Positions 15,191 through 26,697 of a DNA stretch of 64,000 nt are shown here, piece by piece. Position numbers and translations under genes: made by a program. Position 1 is the first letter of the stretch, and the number at the start of each line of letters is the position of its first letter. The stretch comes from Balaenoptera acutorostrata (lineage: Eukaryota > Chordata > Mammalia > Artiodactyla > Balaenopteridae), in NCBI RefSeq assembly GCF_949987535.1, contig NC_080082.1:49204374-49268373 (forward strand). The letters are read 5' to 3'. The notes below the pieces were generated by a model that saw only the letters and a program-made list of their open reading frames with translations, ran no database searches and was not told the DNA's origin.

Positions 15191-15439
15191 TAATTTCCAT
15201 AGATATGAGGATTTTCTCAACATTTTTTGCTATTGATTTCTATCATCATTGCATTGCTCTGGATGATTATATGCTCTGGATGATTTTAAAATACTTTGAA
15301 ATTTGAGGCTTACTTTATATCCTTAATACATGGTCAATTTTTATACTATCCTACATATGCTTGAAAACAGGGCATATTAACTATTACATGCTGCATTCTA
15401 TGTGTCTATTAAGTTGTTTCTAATTGTATTTTTTCCCCT

Positions 15440-15742
15440 TATTTTTTTTTTTAATTTTATTTATTTATTTATTTACTTATGGCTGTGTTGGGTCTTCGTT
15501 TCTGTGTGAGGGCTTTATCTAGTTGCAGCAAGCGGGGGCCACTCTTCATCGCCGTGCGTGGGCCTCTCACTATCGCGGCCTCTCTTGTTGCGGAGCACAG
15601 GCTCCAGACGTGCAGGCTCAGTAATTGTGGCTCGTGAGCCTAGTTGCTCCGCGGCATGTGGGATCCTCCCAAACCAGGGCTCGAACCTGTGTCCCCTGCA
15701 TTGGCAGGCAGATTCTCAACCACTGCGCCACCAGGGAAGCCC
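15440..15742 (-). mobile_element. Full-length CHR-type SINE at the left edge of the older L1
   Basis: Inverted copy with poly(T)/(ATTT)n tail, full body and 'gcgccaccagggaagccc' end. Its tRNA end abuts L1 sequence at about 15,743. The sequence left of the SINE is not L1, so I see no clean duplication, and the missing L1 3' end probably went in a deletion here. Confidence 0.92.
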
Positions 15743-18700
15743 TGTTTGTTTTTTTAATACTGAGCGGCATGAGCTGTTTCTATATTTTGGAGATTAAGCC
15801 TTTGTCCATTGATTCGTTTGCAAATATTTTCTCCCATTCTGAGGGTTGTCTTTTTGTCTTGTCTGTAGTTTCCTTTGATTTGCAAAAGCTTTTAAGTTTC
15901 ATTAGGTCCCATTTGTTTATTTTTGTTTTTATTTCCATTACTCTAGGAGGTGGATCAAAAAAGATCTTGCTGTGATTTATGTCAAAGAGTGTTTTTCCTA
16001 TGTTTTCCTCTAAGAGTTTTATAGTGTCTGGTCTTACAGTTAGGTCTTTAATCCATTTGGAGTTTATTTTTGTGTATGGTGTTAGGAAGTGTTCTAATTT
16101 CATTCTTTTACATGTAGCTGTCCAGTTTTCCCAGCACTACTTATTGAAGAGGCTGTCTTTTCTCCATTGTATGTTCTTGCCTCCTTTGTCATAAATTAGG
16201 TGACCATATGTGCGTGGGTTTAACTCTGGGCTTTCTATTCTGTTCCATTGATCTATATTTCTGTTTTTGTGCCAGTACCATACTGTCTTGATTACTGTAG
16301 CTTTGCCGTATAGTCTGAAGTCAAGGAGCCTGATTCCTCCAGCTCCGTTCTTTTCCCTCAAGACTGCTTTGGCTATTCGGGGTCTTTTGTGTCTCCATAC
16401 AAATTTTAAGATTTTTTTTTCTAGTTCTGTAAAAAATGCCATTGGTAATTTGGTAGGGATTGCATTGAATCTGTAGATTGCTTTGGGTAGTATAGTTATT
16501 TTCACAATATTGATTCTTCCAATCGAAGAACATGGTATATCTCTCCATCTGTTTGTATTATCTTTAATTTCTTTCATCAGTGTCTTATAGTTTTCTGCAT
16601 ACAGGTCTTTTGTCTCCCTCAGTAGGTTTATTCCTAGGTATTTTATTCTTTTTGTTGCAATGGTAAATGGGAGTGTTTCCTTAATTTCTCTTTCAGATTT
16701 TTCATCATTAGTGTATAGGAATGCAAGAGATTTCTGTGCATTAATTTTGTATCCTGCTACTTTACCAAATTCATTGATTAGCTCTAGTAGTTTTCTGGTG
16801 GCAACTTTAGGATTCTCTATGTATAGTATCATGTCATCTGCAAACAGTGACAGTTTTACTTCTTCTTTTCCAATTTGTATCTTCTCTGATTGCTGTGGCT
16901 AGGACTTCCAAAACTATGTTGAATAATAGTGGTGAGAGTGGACATCCTTGTCTTGTTCATGATCTTAGAGGAAATGCTTTCAGTTTTTCCCCGTTGAGAA
17001 TGATGTTTGCTGTGGGTTTGTCGTATATGGCCTTTATTATGTTGAGGTAGGTTCCCTCTATGCCCACTTTCTGGAGTGTTTTTATCATAAATGGGTGTTG
17101 AATTTTCTCAAAAGCTTTTTCTGCATCTATTGAGATGATCATATGGTTTTTATTCTTCAATTTGTTAATATGGTGTATCACATTGATTGATTTGCGTATA
17201 TTGAAGAATCCTTGCATCCCTGGGATAAATCCCACTTGATTGTGGTATATGATCCTTTTAATGTGTTGTTGGATTCTGTTTGCTAGTATTTTGTTGAGGA
17301 TTTTTACATCTATATTCATCAGTGATATTGGTCTGTAATTTTCTTTTTTTGTAGTATCTTTGTCTGGTTTTGGTATCGGGGTGATGGTGGCCTCATAGAA
17401 TGAGTTTGGGAGTGTTCCTTCCTCTGCAATTTTTTGGAAGAGTTTGAGAAGGATGGGTGTTAGCTCCTCTCTAAATGTTTGATAGAATTCACCTGTGAAG
17501 CCATCTGGTCCTGGACTTTTGTTTGTTGGAAGATCTTTAATCACAGTTTCAATTTCATTACTTGCAACTGGTCTGTTCACATTTTCTATTTCTTCCTGGT
17601 TCAGTCTTGGAAGGTTATACCTTTCTAAGAATTTGTCCATTTCTCCCAGATGGTCCATTTTATTGGCATAGAGTTGCTTGTAGTGGCCTCTTATGATGCT
17701 TTGTATTTCTGCAGTGTCCGTTGTAACTTCTTTTTCATTTCTAATTTTATTGATTTGAGTCCTCTCCCTCTTTTTCTTGATGAGTCTGGCTAATGGTTTA
17801 TCAATTTTGTTTATCTTCTCAAAGAATCAGCTTTTAGTTTTATTGATCTTTGCTACTGTTTTCTTTGTTTCTATTTCATTTATTTCTGCTCTGATCTTTA
17901 TGATTTCTTTCCTTCTACTAACTTTGGGTTTTGTTTGTTCTTCTTTCTCTAGTTGCTTTAGGTGTAAGGTTAGATTGTTTATTTGAGATTTTTCTTGTTT
18001 CTTGAGGTGAGATTGAATTGCTATAAACTTCCCTCGTAGAACTGCTTTTGCTGTGTCCCATAGGTTTTGGGTCATTGTGCTTTTGTTGTCATTTGCTTCT
18101 ATGTATTTTTTAAATTTCTACTTTGATTTCTTCAGTGATCTCTTGGTTATTTAGTAGTGCACTGTTTAGCCTCCATGCATTTGTATTTTTTACACTTTTT
18201 TCCTGTAATTTATTTCTAATCTCATAGTGTGGTGGTCGGAAAAGGTGCTTGATATGATTTCAATTTTCTTAAATTTACCGAGGCTTGATTTGTGACCCAA
18301 GATGTGATCTCTCCTGGAGAATGTTCCATGTGCACTTGAGAAGAAAGTGTAATCTCTTGTTTTTAGATGGAATGTCCTATAAATATCAATTAAATCCATC
18401 TGGTCTATTGTGTCATTTAAAGCTTGTGTTTCCTTATTAATTTTCTGTTTGGATGATCTGTCCATTGGTGTAAGTGAGGTGTTAAAGTCTCCCACTATTA
18501 TTGTGTTACTGTCGATTTTCTCTTTTTAACAGCTCTTAGCAGTTGCCTTATGTATTGAGGTGCTCCTATGTTGGGCGCATATATTTTTATAATTGTTATA
18601 TCTTCTTCTTGGATTGATCCCTTGATCATTATGTAGTGTCCTTCCTTGTCTCTTGTAACATTCTTTATTTTAAAGTCTATTTTATCTGATACGAGTATTG

Positions 18701-19543
18701 CTACTCCAGCTTTCTTTTGATTTCCATTTGCATGGAATATCTTTTTCCATCCCTTCACTTTCAGTCTGTATGTGTCCCTAGGTCTGAAGTGGGTCTCTTG
18801 TAGACAGCATATATATGGGTCTTGTTTTTGTATCCATTCAGCAAGCCTGTGTCTTTTGGTTGGAGCATTTAATCCATTCACGTTTAAGATAATTATCGAT
18901 ATATATGTTCCTATTACCATTTTCTTAATTTTTATGGGTTTGTTTTCATAGGTCCTTTTCTTCTGTTGTGTTTCCCACCTAGAGAAGTTCCTTTAGCATT
19001 TGTTGTAGAGCTGGTTTGGTGATGCTGAATTCTCTTAGCTTTTGCTTGTCTGTAAAGCTTTTGATTTCTCCATCGAATCTGAATGAGATCCTTGCCGGGT
19101 AGAGTAATCTTGGTTGTAGGTTCTTCCCTTGCATCATTTCAAATATGTCATGCCACTCCCTTCTGGCTTGTAGAGTTTCTGCTGAGAAATCAGCTGTTAA
19201 CCTTATGGGAGTTCCCTTGTATGTTATTTGTCGTTTTTTCCTCGTTGCTTTCAATAATTTTTCTTTGTCTTTAATTTTTGTCAATTTGATAACCGTGTGC
19301 CTCGGTGTGTTTCTCCTTGGGTTTATCCTGCCTCGGACTCTCTGCGCTTCCTGGACTTGGGTGGCTATTTCCTTTCCCATGTTAGTGAAATTTTCGACTA
19401 TAATCTCTTCAAATATTTTCTCGGGTCCTTTCCCTGTCTCTTCTCCTTCTGAGACCCCTATAATGCGAATGTTGTTGCATTTAATGTTGTCCCAGAGGTC
19501 TCTTAGGCTGTCTTCTGCTATTGATTCCTTCTAGTGTATTTTT
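15743..19543 (-). pseudogene. Older L1, 3'-truncated part: broken ORF2 and C-terminal ORF1
   Basis: Minus-strand L1 closely related to the intact copy next door. ORF2 is broken into pieces: 18,498-18,920 and 18,190-18,495 (endonuclease), 17,827-18,075, 16,957-17,658 and 16,137-16,832 (reverse transcriptase), and 15,780-16,103 (late ORF2). The breaks are frameshifts, stops and a small deletion near 16,880. The ORF1 C-terminal half is at 18,979-19,380 and upstream. The region 3' of about 15,743 is lost. At 19,527-19,543 the element is cut by the younger L1 and resumes at 26,698. Confidence 0.95.
19527..19543. repeat. Left target-site duplication of the younger L1
   Basis: CCTTCTAGTGTATTTTT here is identical to 26,681-26,697, and the rest of the older L1 continues after the second copy. 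The T run (19,539-19,549) is shared between the duplication and the inverted poly(A) tail. Confidence 0.93.
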
Positions 19544-20714
19544 TTTTTTCCACACACACACACTGTATTTTATTTTTACAAGAGATAGATAGACTGACAC
19601 CAAGCATTGTACATGGATGACCACAACAAAAGCAACAATGATTGCAATTACCAAACATGAAACACACTTATACTATGTCATAACATTGACATTCAGTCCA
19701 GTAATCCTCCACTGTAACAGCTCCTTTACTTTGCAGTGAAAATTGATTTGTATATTCTTTTCCTCTGAGTCCTTGTGGGATTTTTTTTTTTTTTAATTCA
19801 GACAGAAAGTCACAAAAATTATACTCATCCTCATCAGTTCACTCAGTCCCATGTAATTAATTTCTTTTTTTTCATCTTGATCTTTTGTTAGCACTTTTAT
19901 GAGTTCATCAGTTTTTCATTAGAGTTCTGAAAATGCTTATTCATTCAGTTCAGCAGTACAGTCAGTTACCAGAAACCTGTACTTGTCAGAGTCTTTTCCA
20001 TGAATTTCTTGAAGATGAAACTCTTTTATAGGAACATATTTGCAAAATCATCAGAGTACACCCAGAACTGTCTGTAAATGACAAAAGACTTAAAAATGAC
20101 CATGGTTAAAGATTTGATGAAAGTTCATAATAATGCAGTTGACAAGAAAATTAGTTATTTCTGAGATATACATTTTAAAGTAATAACTAGGATTATTACT
20201 TATAACATTATACCAGAACATATAAGATTTTTAGACGTTTCCTGTAATGTCTGAAACATTTATATTAACATATTTCCATACATATTTCCATACAAATACA
20301 AATATAAGATTTTTAGGAATTTCATGTAATGTCTGAAACATTTATATTAACATATTTCCATACATATTTCCATACAAATACAAATATAAGATTTTTAGAA
20401 ATTTCATGTAATGTCTGAAACATTTATATTAACATATTTCCATACATATTTCCATACAAATACAAATATAAGATTTTTAGAAATTTCATGTAATGTCTGA
20501 AACATTTATATTAACATATTTCCATACATATTTCCATACAAATACAAATATAAGATTTTTAGAAATTTCATGTACTGTCTGAAACATTTATATTAACATA
20601 TTTCCATACATATTTCCATACAAATACAAATATAAGATTTTTAGAAATTTCATGTAATGTCTGAAACATTTATATTAACATATTTCCATACAAATAACCC
20701 AATGAAAGTTTAGT
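19544..20714 (-). other. 3'-transduced sequence carried by the younger L1
   Basis: Non-L1 sequence lying between the L1 3' end (about 20,715-20,740) and a terminal inverted poly(A) at 19,539-19,549, inside the same target-site duplications. On the minus strand it ends with AATAAA (19,569-19,574) followed by a GT-rich stretch and the poly(A), as expected when L1 transcription reads into flanking DNA and uses a downstream poly(A) signal. The distal 650 bp look like ordinary 3'UTR-like sequence. The proximal part is an 82-bp tandem repeat. The source locus is not identified. Confidence 0.88.
20220..20697. repeat. 82-bp tandem repeat, about 6 copies
   Basis: The anchor GT(A)ATGTCTGAAAC or its variant recurs at 20,244, 20,326, 20,408, 20,490, 20,572 and 20,654, a constant spacing of 82. 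Each unit contains a shorter internal duplication (CATATTTCCATA). The outermost unit at 20,220 is the most diverged and the unit at 20,572 has one distinguishing change. There are no unique spacers. Confidence 0.97.
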
Positions 20715-20926
20715 ATTAGTTGTTTTGTTTGTTTTTTTATACTGCAGGTTCTTATTAGGCATCAGTTTTATACACATCCGTGTATACATGTCAATCCCAA
20801 TCGCCCAATTCAGCACATCACCATCCCCACCTCATCGCAGTTTTCCCCCCTTGGTGTCCATATGTCCATTCTCTACATCTGTGTCTCAACTTCTGCCCTG
20901 CAAACTGGCTCATCTGTACCGTTTTT

Positions 20927-23900
20927 CTACGTTCCACATACATGCATTAACATACGATATTTGTTTTTCTCTTTCTGACTTACTTCACTCTGTATGACAG
21001 TCTCTAGATCCATCCACTTCTCAACAAATGACTCAATTTCGTTCCTTTTTATGGCTGAATAATATTCCATCGTATATATGTACCACAACTTCTTTATCCA
21101 TTCGTCTGTTGATGGGCATTTAGGTTGCTTCCATGACCTGGCTATTGTAAATAGTGCTGCAATGAACATTCGGGTGCACGTGTCTTTTTGAATTACGGTT
21201 TTCTCTGGGTATGTGCCCAGTAGTGGGATTGCTGGGTCATATGGTAATTCTATTTTTAGTTTTTTAAGGAACCTCCATATTGTTCTCCATAGTGGCTGTA
21301 TCAATTTACATTCCCACCAACAGTGCAAGAGGGTTCCCTTTTCTCCACACCCTCTCCAGCATTTGTTGTTTGTAGATTTTCTGATGATGCCCATTCTAAC
21401 AGGAGTGAGGTGATACCTCATTGTAGTTTTGATTTGCATTTCTCTAATAATTAGTGATGTTGAGCATCTTTTCATGTGCTTCGTGGCCGTCTGTATGTCT
21501 TCTTTGGAGAAATGTCTATTTAGGTCTTCTGCCCATTTTTGGATTGGGGTGTTTGTTTCTTTGATATTGAGCTGAATGAGCTGTTTATATATTTTGGAGA
21601 TTAATCCTTTGTCCGTTGATTCATTTGCAAATATTTTCTCCCATTCTGAGGGTTGTCTTTTGGTCTTGTTTATGGTTTCCTTTGCTGTGCAAAAGCTTTG
21701 AAGTTTCATTAGGTCCCACTTGTTTATTTTTGTTTTTATTTCCATTACTCTAGGAGGTGGATCGAAAAAGATCTTGCTGTGATTTATGTCAAAGAGTGTT
21801 CTTCCTATGTTTTCCTCTAAGAGTTTTATAGTGTCCAGTCTTATATTTAGGTCTCTAATCCATTTTGAGTTTATTTTTGTGTATGGTGTTAGGGAGTATT
21901 CTAATTTCATTCTTTTACATGTGGCTGTCCAGTTTTCCCAGCACCACTTATTGAAGAGACTGTCTTTTCTCCATTGTATATCTTTGCCTCCTTTGTCATA
22001 GATTAGTTGACCATAGGTGCGTGGGTTAATCTCTGGGCTTTCTATCTTGTTCCATTGATCTATGTTTCTGTTTTTGTGCCAGTACCATATTGTCTTGATT
22101 ACTGTAGCTTTGTAGTATAGTCTGAAGTCAGGGAGTCTGATTCCTCCAGCTCCATTTTTTTGCCTCAAGACTGCTTTGGCTATTCGGGGTCTTTTGTGTC
22201 TCCATACAAATTTTAAGATGATTTGTTCTAGCTCCGTAAAAAATGCCCTTGGTAATTTGATAGGGATTGCATTGAATCTGTAGATTGCTTTGGGTAGTAT
22301 ACTCATTTTCACAATGTTGATTCTTCCAATCCAAGAACATGGTATATCTCTCCATCTGTTGGTATCATCTTTAATTTCTTTCATCAGTGTCTTATAGTTT
22401 TCTGCATACAGGTCTTTTGTCTCCCTAGGTAGGTTTATTCCTAGGTATTTTATTCTTTTTGTTGCAATGGTAAATGGGAGTGTTTCCATAATTTCTCTTT
22501 CAGATTTTTCATCATTAGTGTATAGGAATGCAAGAGATTTCTGTGCATTAATTTTGTAACCTGCAACTTTACCATATTCATTAATTAGCTCTAGCAGTTT
22601 TCTGGTGGCAGTTTTAGGATTCTCTATGTATAGTATCATGTCATCCGCAAACAGTGACAGTTTTACTTCTTCTTTTCCAATTTGTATTCCTTTTATTTCT
22701 TTTTCTTCTCTGATTGCCGTGGCTAGGACTTCCAGAACTATGTTGAATAATAGTGGTGAGAGTGGACATCCTTGTCTCGTTCCTGATCTTAGAGGAAATG
22801 CTTTCAGTTTTTCACCATTGAGAATGATGTTTGCTGTGGGTTTGTCATATATGGCCTTTATTATGTTGAGGTAGGTTCCCTCTATGCCCACTTTCTGGAG
22901 AGTTTTTATCATAAATGGGTGTTGAATTTTGTCAAAAGCTTTTTCTGCATCTATTGAGATGATCATATGGTTTTTATTCTTCAATTTGTTAATATGGTGT
23001 ATCACATTGATTGATTTGCGTATATTGAAGAATCCTTGCATCCCTGGGATAAATCCCACTTGATCGTGGTGTATGATCCTTTTAATGTGTTGTTGGATTC
23101 TGTTTGCTAGTATTTTGTTGAGGATTTTTGCATCTATATTCATCAGTGATATTGGTCTGTAATTTTCTTTTTTTGTAGTGTCTTTGTCTGGTTTTGGTAT
23201 CAGGGTGATGGTGGCCTCATAGAATGAGTTTGGGAGAGTTCCTTCCTCTGCAATTTTTTGGAAGAGTTTGAGAAGGATGGGTGTTAGCTCTTCTCTAAAT
23301 GTTTGATAGAATTCACCTGTGAAGCCATCTGGTCCTGGACTTTTGTTTGTTGGAAGATTTTTAATCACAGTTTCAATTTCATTACTTGTGATTGGTCTGT
23401 TGATATTTTCTGTTTCTTCCTGGTTCAGTCTTGGAAGGTTATACCTTTCTAAGAATTTGTCCATTTCTTCCAGGTTGTCCATTTTATTGGCATAAAGTTG
23501 CTTGTAGTAGTCTCTTAGGATGTTTTGTATTTCTGCGGTGTCTGTTGTAACTTCTCCTTTTTCATTTCTGATTTTATTGATTTGAGTCCTCTCCCTCTTT
23601 TTCTTGATGAGTCTGGCTAATGGCTTATCAATTTTGTTTATCTTCTCAAAGAACCAACTTTTAGTTTTATTGATCTTTGCTATTGTTTTCTTTGTTTCTA
23701 TTTCATTTATTTCTGCTCTGATCTTTATGATTTCTTTCCTTCTGCTAACTTTGGGTTTTGTTTGTTCTTCTTTCTCTAGTTTCTTTAGGTGTAAAGTTAG
23801 ATTGTTTACTTGAGATTTTTCTTGTTTCTTTAGGTAGGCTTGTATAGCTATAAACTTCCCTCTTAGAACCGCTTTTGCTGCATCCCATAGGTTTTGGGTC

Positions 23901-24745
23901 GTCGTGTTTTCATTGTCATTTGTCTCTAGGTATTTTTTTATTTCCTGTTTGATTTCTTCAGTGATCTCTTGGTTATTTAGTAACGTATTGTTTAGCCTCC
24001 ATGTGTTTGTCTTTTTTACGTTTTTTTCCCTGTAATTCATTTCTAATCTCATAGCGTTGTGGTCAGAAAAGATGCTTGATATGATTTCAATTTTCTTAAA
24101 TTTACTGAGGCTTGATTTGTGACCCAAGATGTGATCTATCCTGGAGAATGTTCCGTGTGCACTTGAGAAGAACGTGTAATCTGCCGTTTTTGGATGGAAT
24201 GTCCTATATATATCAATTAAATCTATCTGGTCTATTGTGTCATTTAAAGCTTCTGTTTCCTTATTTATTTTCATTTTGGATGATCTGTCCATTGGTGTAA
24301 GTGAGGTGTTAAAGTCCCCCACTATTATTGTGTTACTGTCGATTTCCTCTTTTATAGCTGTTAGCAGTTGCCTTATGTATTGAGGTGCTCCTATGTTGGG
24401 TGCATATATATTTATAATTGTTATATCTTCTTCTTGGATTGATCCCTGGATCATTATGTAGTGTCCTTCCTTGTCTCTTGTAACATTCTTTATTTTAAAG
24501 TCTATTTTATCTGATATGAGTATAGCTACTCCAGCTTTCTTTTGATTTCCATTTGCATGGAATATCTTTTTCCATCCCCTCACTTTCAGTCTGTATGTGT
24601 CCCTAGGTCTGAAGTGGGTCTCTTGTAGACAGCATATATATGGGTCTTGTTTTTGTATCCATTCAGCCAGTCTATGTCTTTTGGTTGGGGCATTTAATCC
24701 ATTCACGTTTAAGGTAATTATCGATATGTATGTTCCTATGACCAT
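20927..24745 (-). CDS. L1 ORF2 protein: endonuclease / reverse transcriptase
   Basis: An open frame of 1,272 codons, about the usual length of mammalian L1 ORF2p (1,275 aa in human). ORF2p nicks genomic DNA and reverse-transcribes L1 RNA at the nick. The N-terminal APE-like endonuclease (about 1-235) keeps the catalytic set: N13, E42 in LQETHF, D144 and N146 in GDFN, D204, D228 and H229 in SDH. The reverse-transcriptase core has the FADD box near residue 700, and [12 protein letters not shown] lies upstream of it. The C-terminal Cys/His segment has spacing CX3CX7HX4C (CWRGC...H...C). It starts 58 bp after ORF1 stops, the standard bicistronic L1 arrangement. No frame defect is visible; activity is untested. 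Confidence 0.96.
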   Translation of the reverse strand: MVIGTYISIITLNVNGLNAPTKRHRLAEWIQKQDPYICCLQETHFRPRDTYRLKVRGWKKIFHANGNQKKAGVAILISDKIDFKIKNVTRDKEGHYIMIQGSIQEEDITIINIYAPNIGAPQYIRQLLTAIKEEIDSNTIIVGDFNTSLTPMDRSSKMKINKETEALNDTIDQIDLIDIYRTFHPKTADYTFFSSAHGTFSRIDHILGHKSSLSKFKKIEIISSIFSDHNAMRLEMNYREKNVKKTNTWRLNNTLLNNQEITEEIKQEIKKYLETNDNENTTTQNLWDAAKAVLRGKFIAIQAYLKKQEKSQVNNLTLHLKKLEKEEQTKPKVSRRKEIIKIRAEINEIETKKTIAKINKTKSWFFEKINKIDKPLARLIKKKRERTQINKIRNEKGEVTTDTAEIQNILRDYYKQLYANKMDNLEEMDKFLERYNLPRLNQEETENINRPITSNEIETVIKNLPTNKSPGPDGFTGEFYQTFREELTPILLKLFQKIAEEGTLPNSFYEATITLIPKPDKDTTKKENYRPISLMNIDAKILNKILANRIQQHIKRIIHHDQVGFIPGMQGFFNIRKSINVIHHINKLKNKNHMIISIDAEKAFDKIQHPFMIKTLQKVGIEGTYLNIIKAIYDKPTANIILNGEKLKAFPLRSGTRQGCPLSPLLFNIVLEVLATAIREEKEIKGIQIGKEEVKLSLFADDMILYIENPKTATRKLLELINEYGKVAGYKINAQKSLAFLYTNDEKSEREIMETLPFTIATKRIKYLGINLPRETKDLYAENYKTLMKEIKDDTNRWRDIPCSWIGRINIVKMSILPKAIYRFNAIPIKLPRAFFTELEQIILKFVWRHKRPRIAKAVLRQKNGAGGIRLPDFRLYYKATVIKTIWYWHKNRNIDQWNKIESPEINPRTYGQLIYDKGGKDIQWRKDSLFNKWCWENWTATCKRMKLEYSLTPYTKINSKWIRDLNIRLDTIKLLEENIGRTLFDINHSKIFFDPPPRVMEIKTKINKWDLMKLQSFCTAKETINKTKRQPSEWEKIFANESTDKGLISKIYKQLIQLNIKETNTPIQKWAEDLNRHFSKEDIQTATKHMKRCSTSLIIREMQIKTTMRYHLTPVRMGIIRKSTNNKCWRGCGEKGTLLHCWWECKLIQPLWRTIWRFLKKLKIELPYDPAIPLLGTYPEKTVIQKDTCTRMFIAALFTIARSWKQPKCPSTDEWIKKLWYIYTMEYYSAIKRNEIESFVEKWMDLETVIQSEVSQKEKNKYRMLMHVCGT

Positions 24746-24803
24746 TTTCTTAATTGTTTTGGGTTTGTTTTTGTAGGTCCTTTTCTTCTCTTGTGTTTCC
24801 CAC

Positions 24804-25709
24804 TTAGAGAAGTTCCTTTAGCATTTGTTGTAGAGCTGGTTTGGTGGTGCTGAATTCTCTTAGCTTTTGCTTGTCTGTAAAGCTTTTGATTTCTCCATCA
24901 AATCTAAATGAGATCCTTGCTGGGTAGAGTAATCTTGGTTGTAGGTTCTTCCCTTTCATCACTTTAAGTATTTCATGCCACTCCCTTCTGGCTTGCAGAG
25001 TTTCTGCTGAGAAATCAGCTGTTAACCTTATGGGGGTTCCCTTGTATGTTATCTGTCGTTTTTCCCTTGCTGCTTTCAATAATTTTCCTTTGTCTTTAAT
25101 TTTTGCCACTTTGATTACTATGTGTCTCGGCGTGTTTCTCCTTGGGTTTATTCTGTATGGGACTCTCTGCGCTTCCTGGACTTGGGTGGCTATTTCCTTT
25201 CCCATGTTAGGGAAGTTTTCGATTATAATCTCTTCAAATATTTTCTCTGGTCCTTTCTCTCTCTCTTCTCCTTCTGGGACCCCTATAATGCGAATGTTGT
25301 TGCGTTTAATGTTGTCCCAGAGGTCTCTTAGGCTGTCTTCATTTCTTTTTATTCTTTTTTCTTTAGTCTGTTCCGCAGCAGTGAATTCCACCATTCTGTC
25401 TTCCAGGTCACTTATCCGTTCTTCTGCCTCAGTTATTCTGCTATTGATTCCTTCTAGTGTAGTTTTCATTTCAGTTATTGTATTGGTCATCTCTGTTTGT
25501 TTGTTCTTTAATTCTTCTAGGTCTTTGTTAATCATTTCTTGCATCTTCTCAATCTTTGCCTCCATTCTTATTCCGAGGTCCTGGATCATCTTCACTATCA
25601 TTATTCTGAATTCTTTTTCTGGAAGGTTGCCTATCTCCACTTCATTTAGTTGTTTTTCTGGGGTTTTTTCTTGTTCCTTCATCTGGTACATAGCCCTCTG
25701 CCTTTTCAT
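24804..25709 (-). CDS. L1 ORF1 protein: RNA-binding chaperone
   Basis: An open frame of 301 codons. ORF1p trimerises, coats L1 RNA and is needed in cis for retrotransposition. The first third is charged and heptad-like ([19 protein letters not shown] and following), consistent with the coiled coil. The middle RRM-like part includes REKG before the conserved [15 protein letters not shown] segment. The C-terminal domain carries [11 protein letters not shown] and [14 protein letters not shown]. It is somewhat shorter than human ORF1p (338 aa), mainly in the variable N-terminal half. The truncated relative at 26,653-26,940 starts at the same Met ([13 protein letters not shown]), which supports the start. 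Confidence 0.95.
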   Translation of the reverse strand: MKRQRAMYQMKEQEKTPEKQLNEVEIGNLPEKEFRIMIVKMIQDLGIRMEAKIEKMQEMINKDLEELKNKQTEMTNTITEMKTTLEGINSRITEAEERISDLEDRMVEFTAAEQTKEKRIKRNEDSLRDLWDNIKRNNIRIIGVPEGEEREKGPEKIFEEIIIENFPNMGKEIATQVQEAQRVPYRINPRRNTPRHIVIKVAKIKDKGKLLKAAREKRQITYKGTPIRLTADFSAETLQARREWHEILKVMKGKNLQPRLLYPARISFRFDGEIKSFTDKQKLREFSTTKPALQQMLKELL

Positions 25710-26680
25710 CTTCTCTGTCTTTCTGTAACTGTGGTTTTTGGTCCACAGGCTGCAGGATTGTAGTTTTTCTTGCTTCTGTTGTCTGCCCTCTGATGGTTGA
25801 GGCTATCTAAGAGGCTTGATGGGAGGCTCTGGTGGTGGGTAGAGATGACTGTTGCTGTGGCGGTCAGAGCTCAGTAAAACCTTAATCCACTTGACTGTTG
25901 ATGGGTGGGGCTGGGTTCCCTCCCTGTTGCTGTGGCGATCAGAGCCCAGTAAAACCTTAATCCACTTGACTGTTGATGGGTGGGGCTGGGTTCCCTCCCT
26001 GTTGGTTGTTTTGCCTGAGGCAACCCAACACTGGAGCCTACCCGTGCTCTTTGGTGGGGTTAATGGCAGACTCTGGGAGGGCTCACGCCAAGGAGAACTT
26101 CCCAGGACCTCTGCTGCCAGTGTCCTTATCCCCACGGTGAAACAGAGCCACCACTCGCCTCTGCAGGAGACCCCCCAACACCAGCAGGTACGTCTGGTTC
26201 AGTCTCCCCCAGGGTCACTGCTCCTTCCCCTGGGTCCCGATGCACACATTACTTTGTGTGTGCCCTCCAAGAGTGGGGTCTCTGTTTCCCCCAGTCCTGT
26301 CACAGTCCTGCAATCAATTCCCACTAGACTTCAAAGTCTGATTCTCTAGGAATTCCTCCTCCCTTTGCCGGACCCCCAGGTTGGGAAGCCTGAGGTGGGG
26401 CTCAGAACCTTCACTCCAGTGGGTGGACTTCTGTGGTATAAGTGTTCGCCAGTCTGTGAGTCACCCACCCAGCAGTTATGGGATTTGATTTTACTCTGAT
26501 TGCGCCCCTCCTACCGTCTCACTGTGGCTTCTCCTCTGTCCTTGGACGTGGGGTGTCCTCCTTGGTGAAGTCCAGGGTCTTCCTGTCAATGATTGTCCAG
26601 CAGCCAGTTGTGATTCTGGTGCTCTCGCAAGAGGGAGTGAGAGCACGTCCTTCTACTCCGCCATCTTGGTTAATCTCCCC
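25710..26680 (-). promoter_or_regulatory. L1 5'UTR with a 75-bp tandem duplication
   Basis: This is the L1 internal promoter region. On the minus strand it starts near 26,680 with AACCAAGATGGCGGAG, matching the YY1-type motif at L1 5' ends. A 75-bp unit is duplicated at about 25,851-26,000 (second copy from 25,926) with two or three differences. The older L1 5'UTR at 27,080-27,180 has it once. Confidence 0.85.
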
Positions 26681-26697
26681 CCTTCTAGTGTATTTTT
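26681..26697. repeat. Right target-site duplication of the younger L1
   Basis: CCTTCTAGTGTATTTTT, identical to 19,527-19,543. Confidence 0.93.

Larger units (their letters stand above)
20715..26680 (-). mobile_element. Full-length L1 with both ORFs open
   Basis: Complete minus-strand LINE-1. The 5'UTR runs from about 26,680 (starting with a CAAGATGGCGG motif, the classic YY1-type L1 5' end) to 25,710. ORF1 is 25,709-24,804, then a 58-bp spacer, ORF2 24,745-20,927, and a short 3'UTR to about 20,715. The insert with its transduced tail is about 7.1 kb. Compared with the other L1s in the window it has no stops or frameshifts, so it is the youngest. At its 3' end the related copy at 63,165-63,190 has AATAAATAAA, but this one has ACAAACAAA. 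Confidence 0.96.

Noticed and set aside
20220..20697. Regular repeats that could be mistaken for a CRISPR array
   Set aside because: The 82-bp units abut directly with no unique spacers, and the genome is mammalian.
25030..25728. Plus-strand open frame of 232 codons rich in Ser/Phe/Ile
   Set aside because: Antisense shadow of L1 ORF1.
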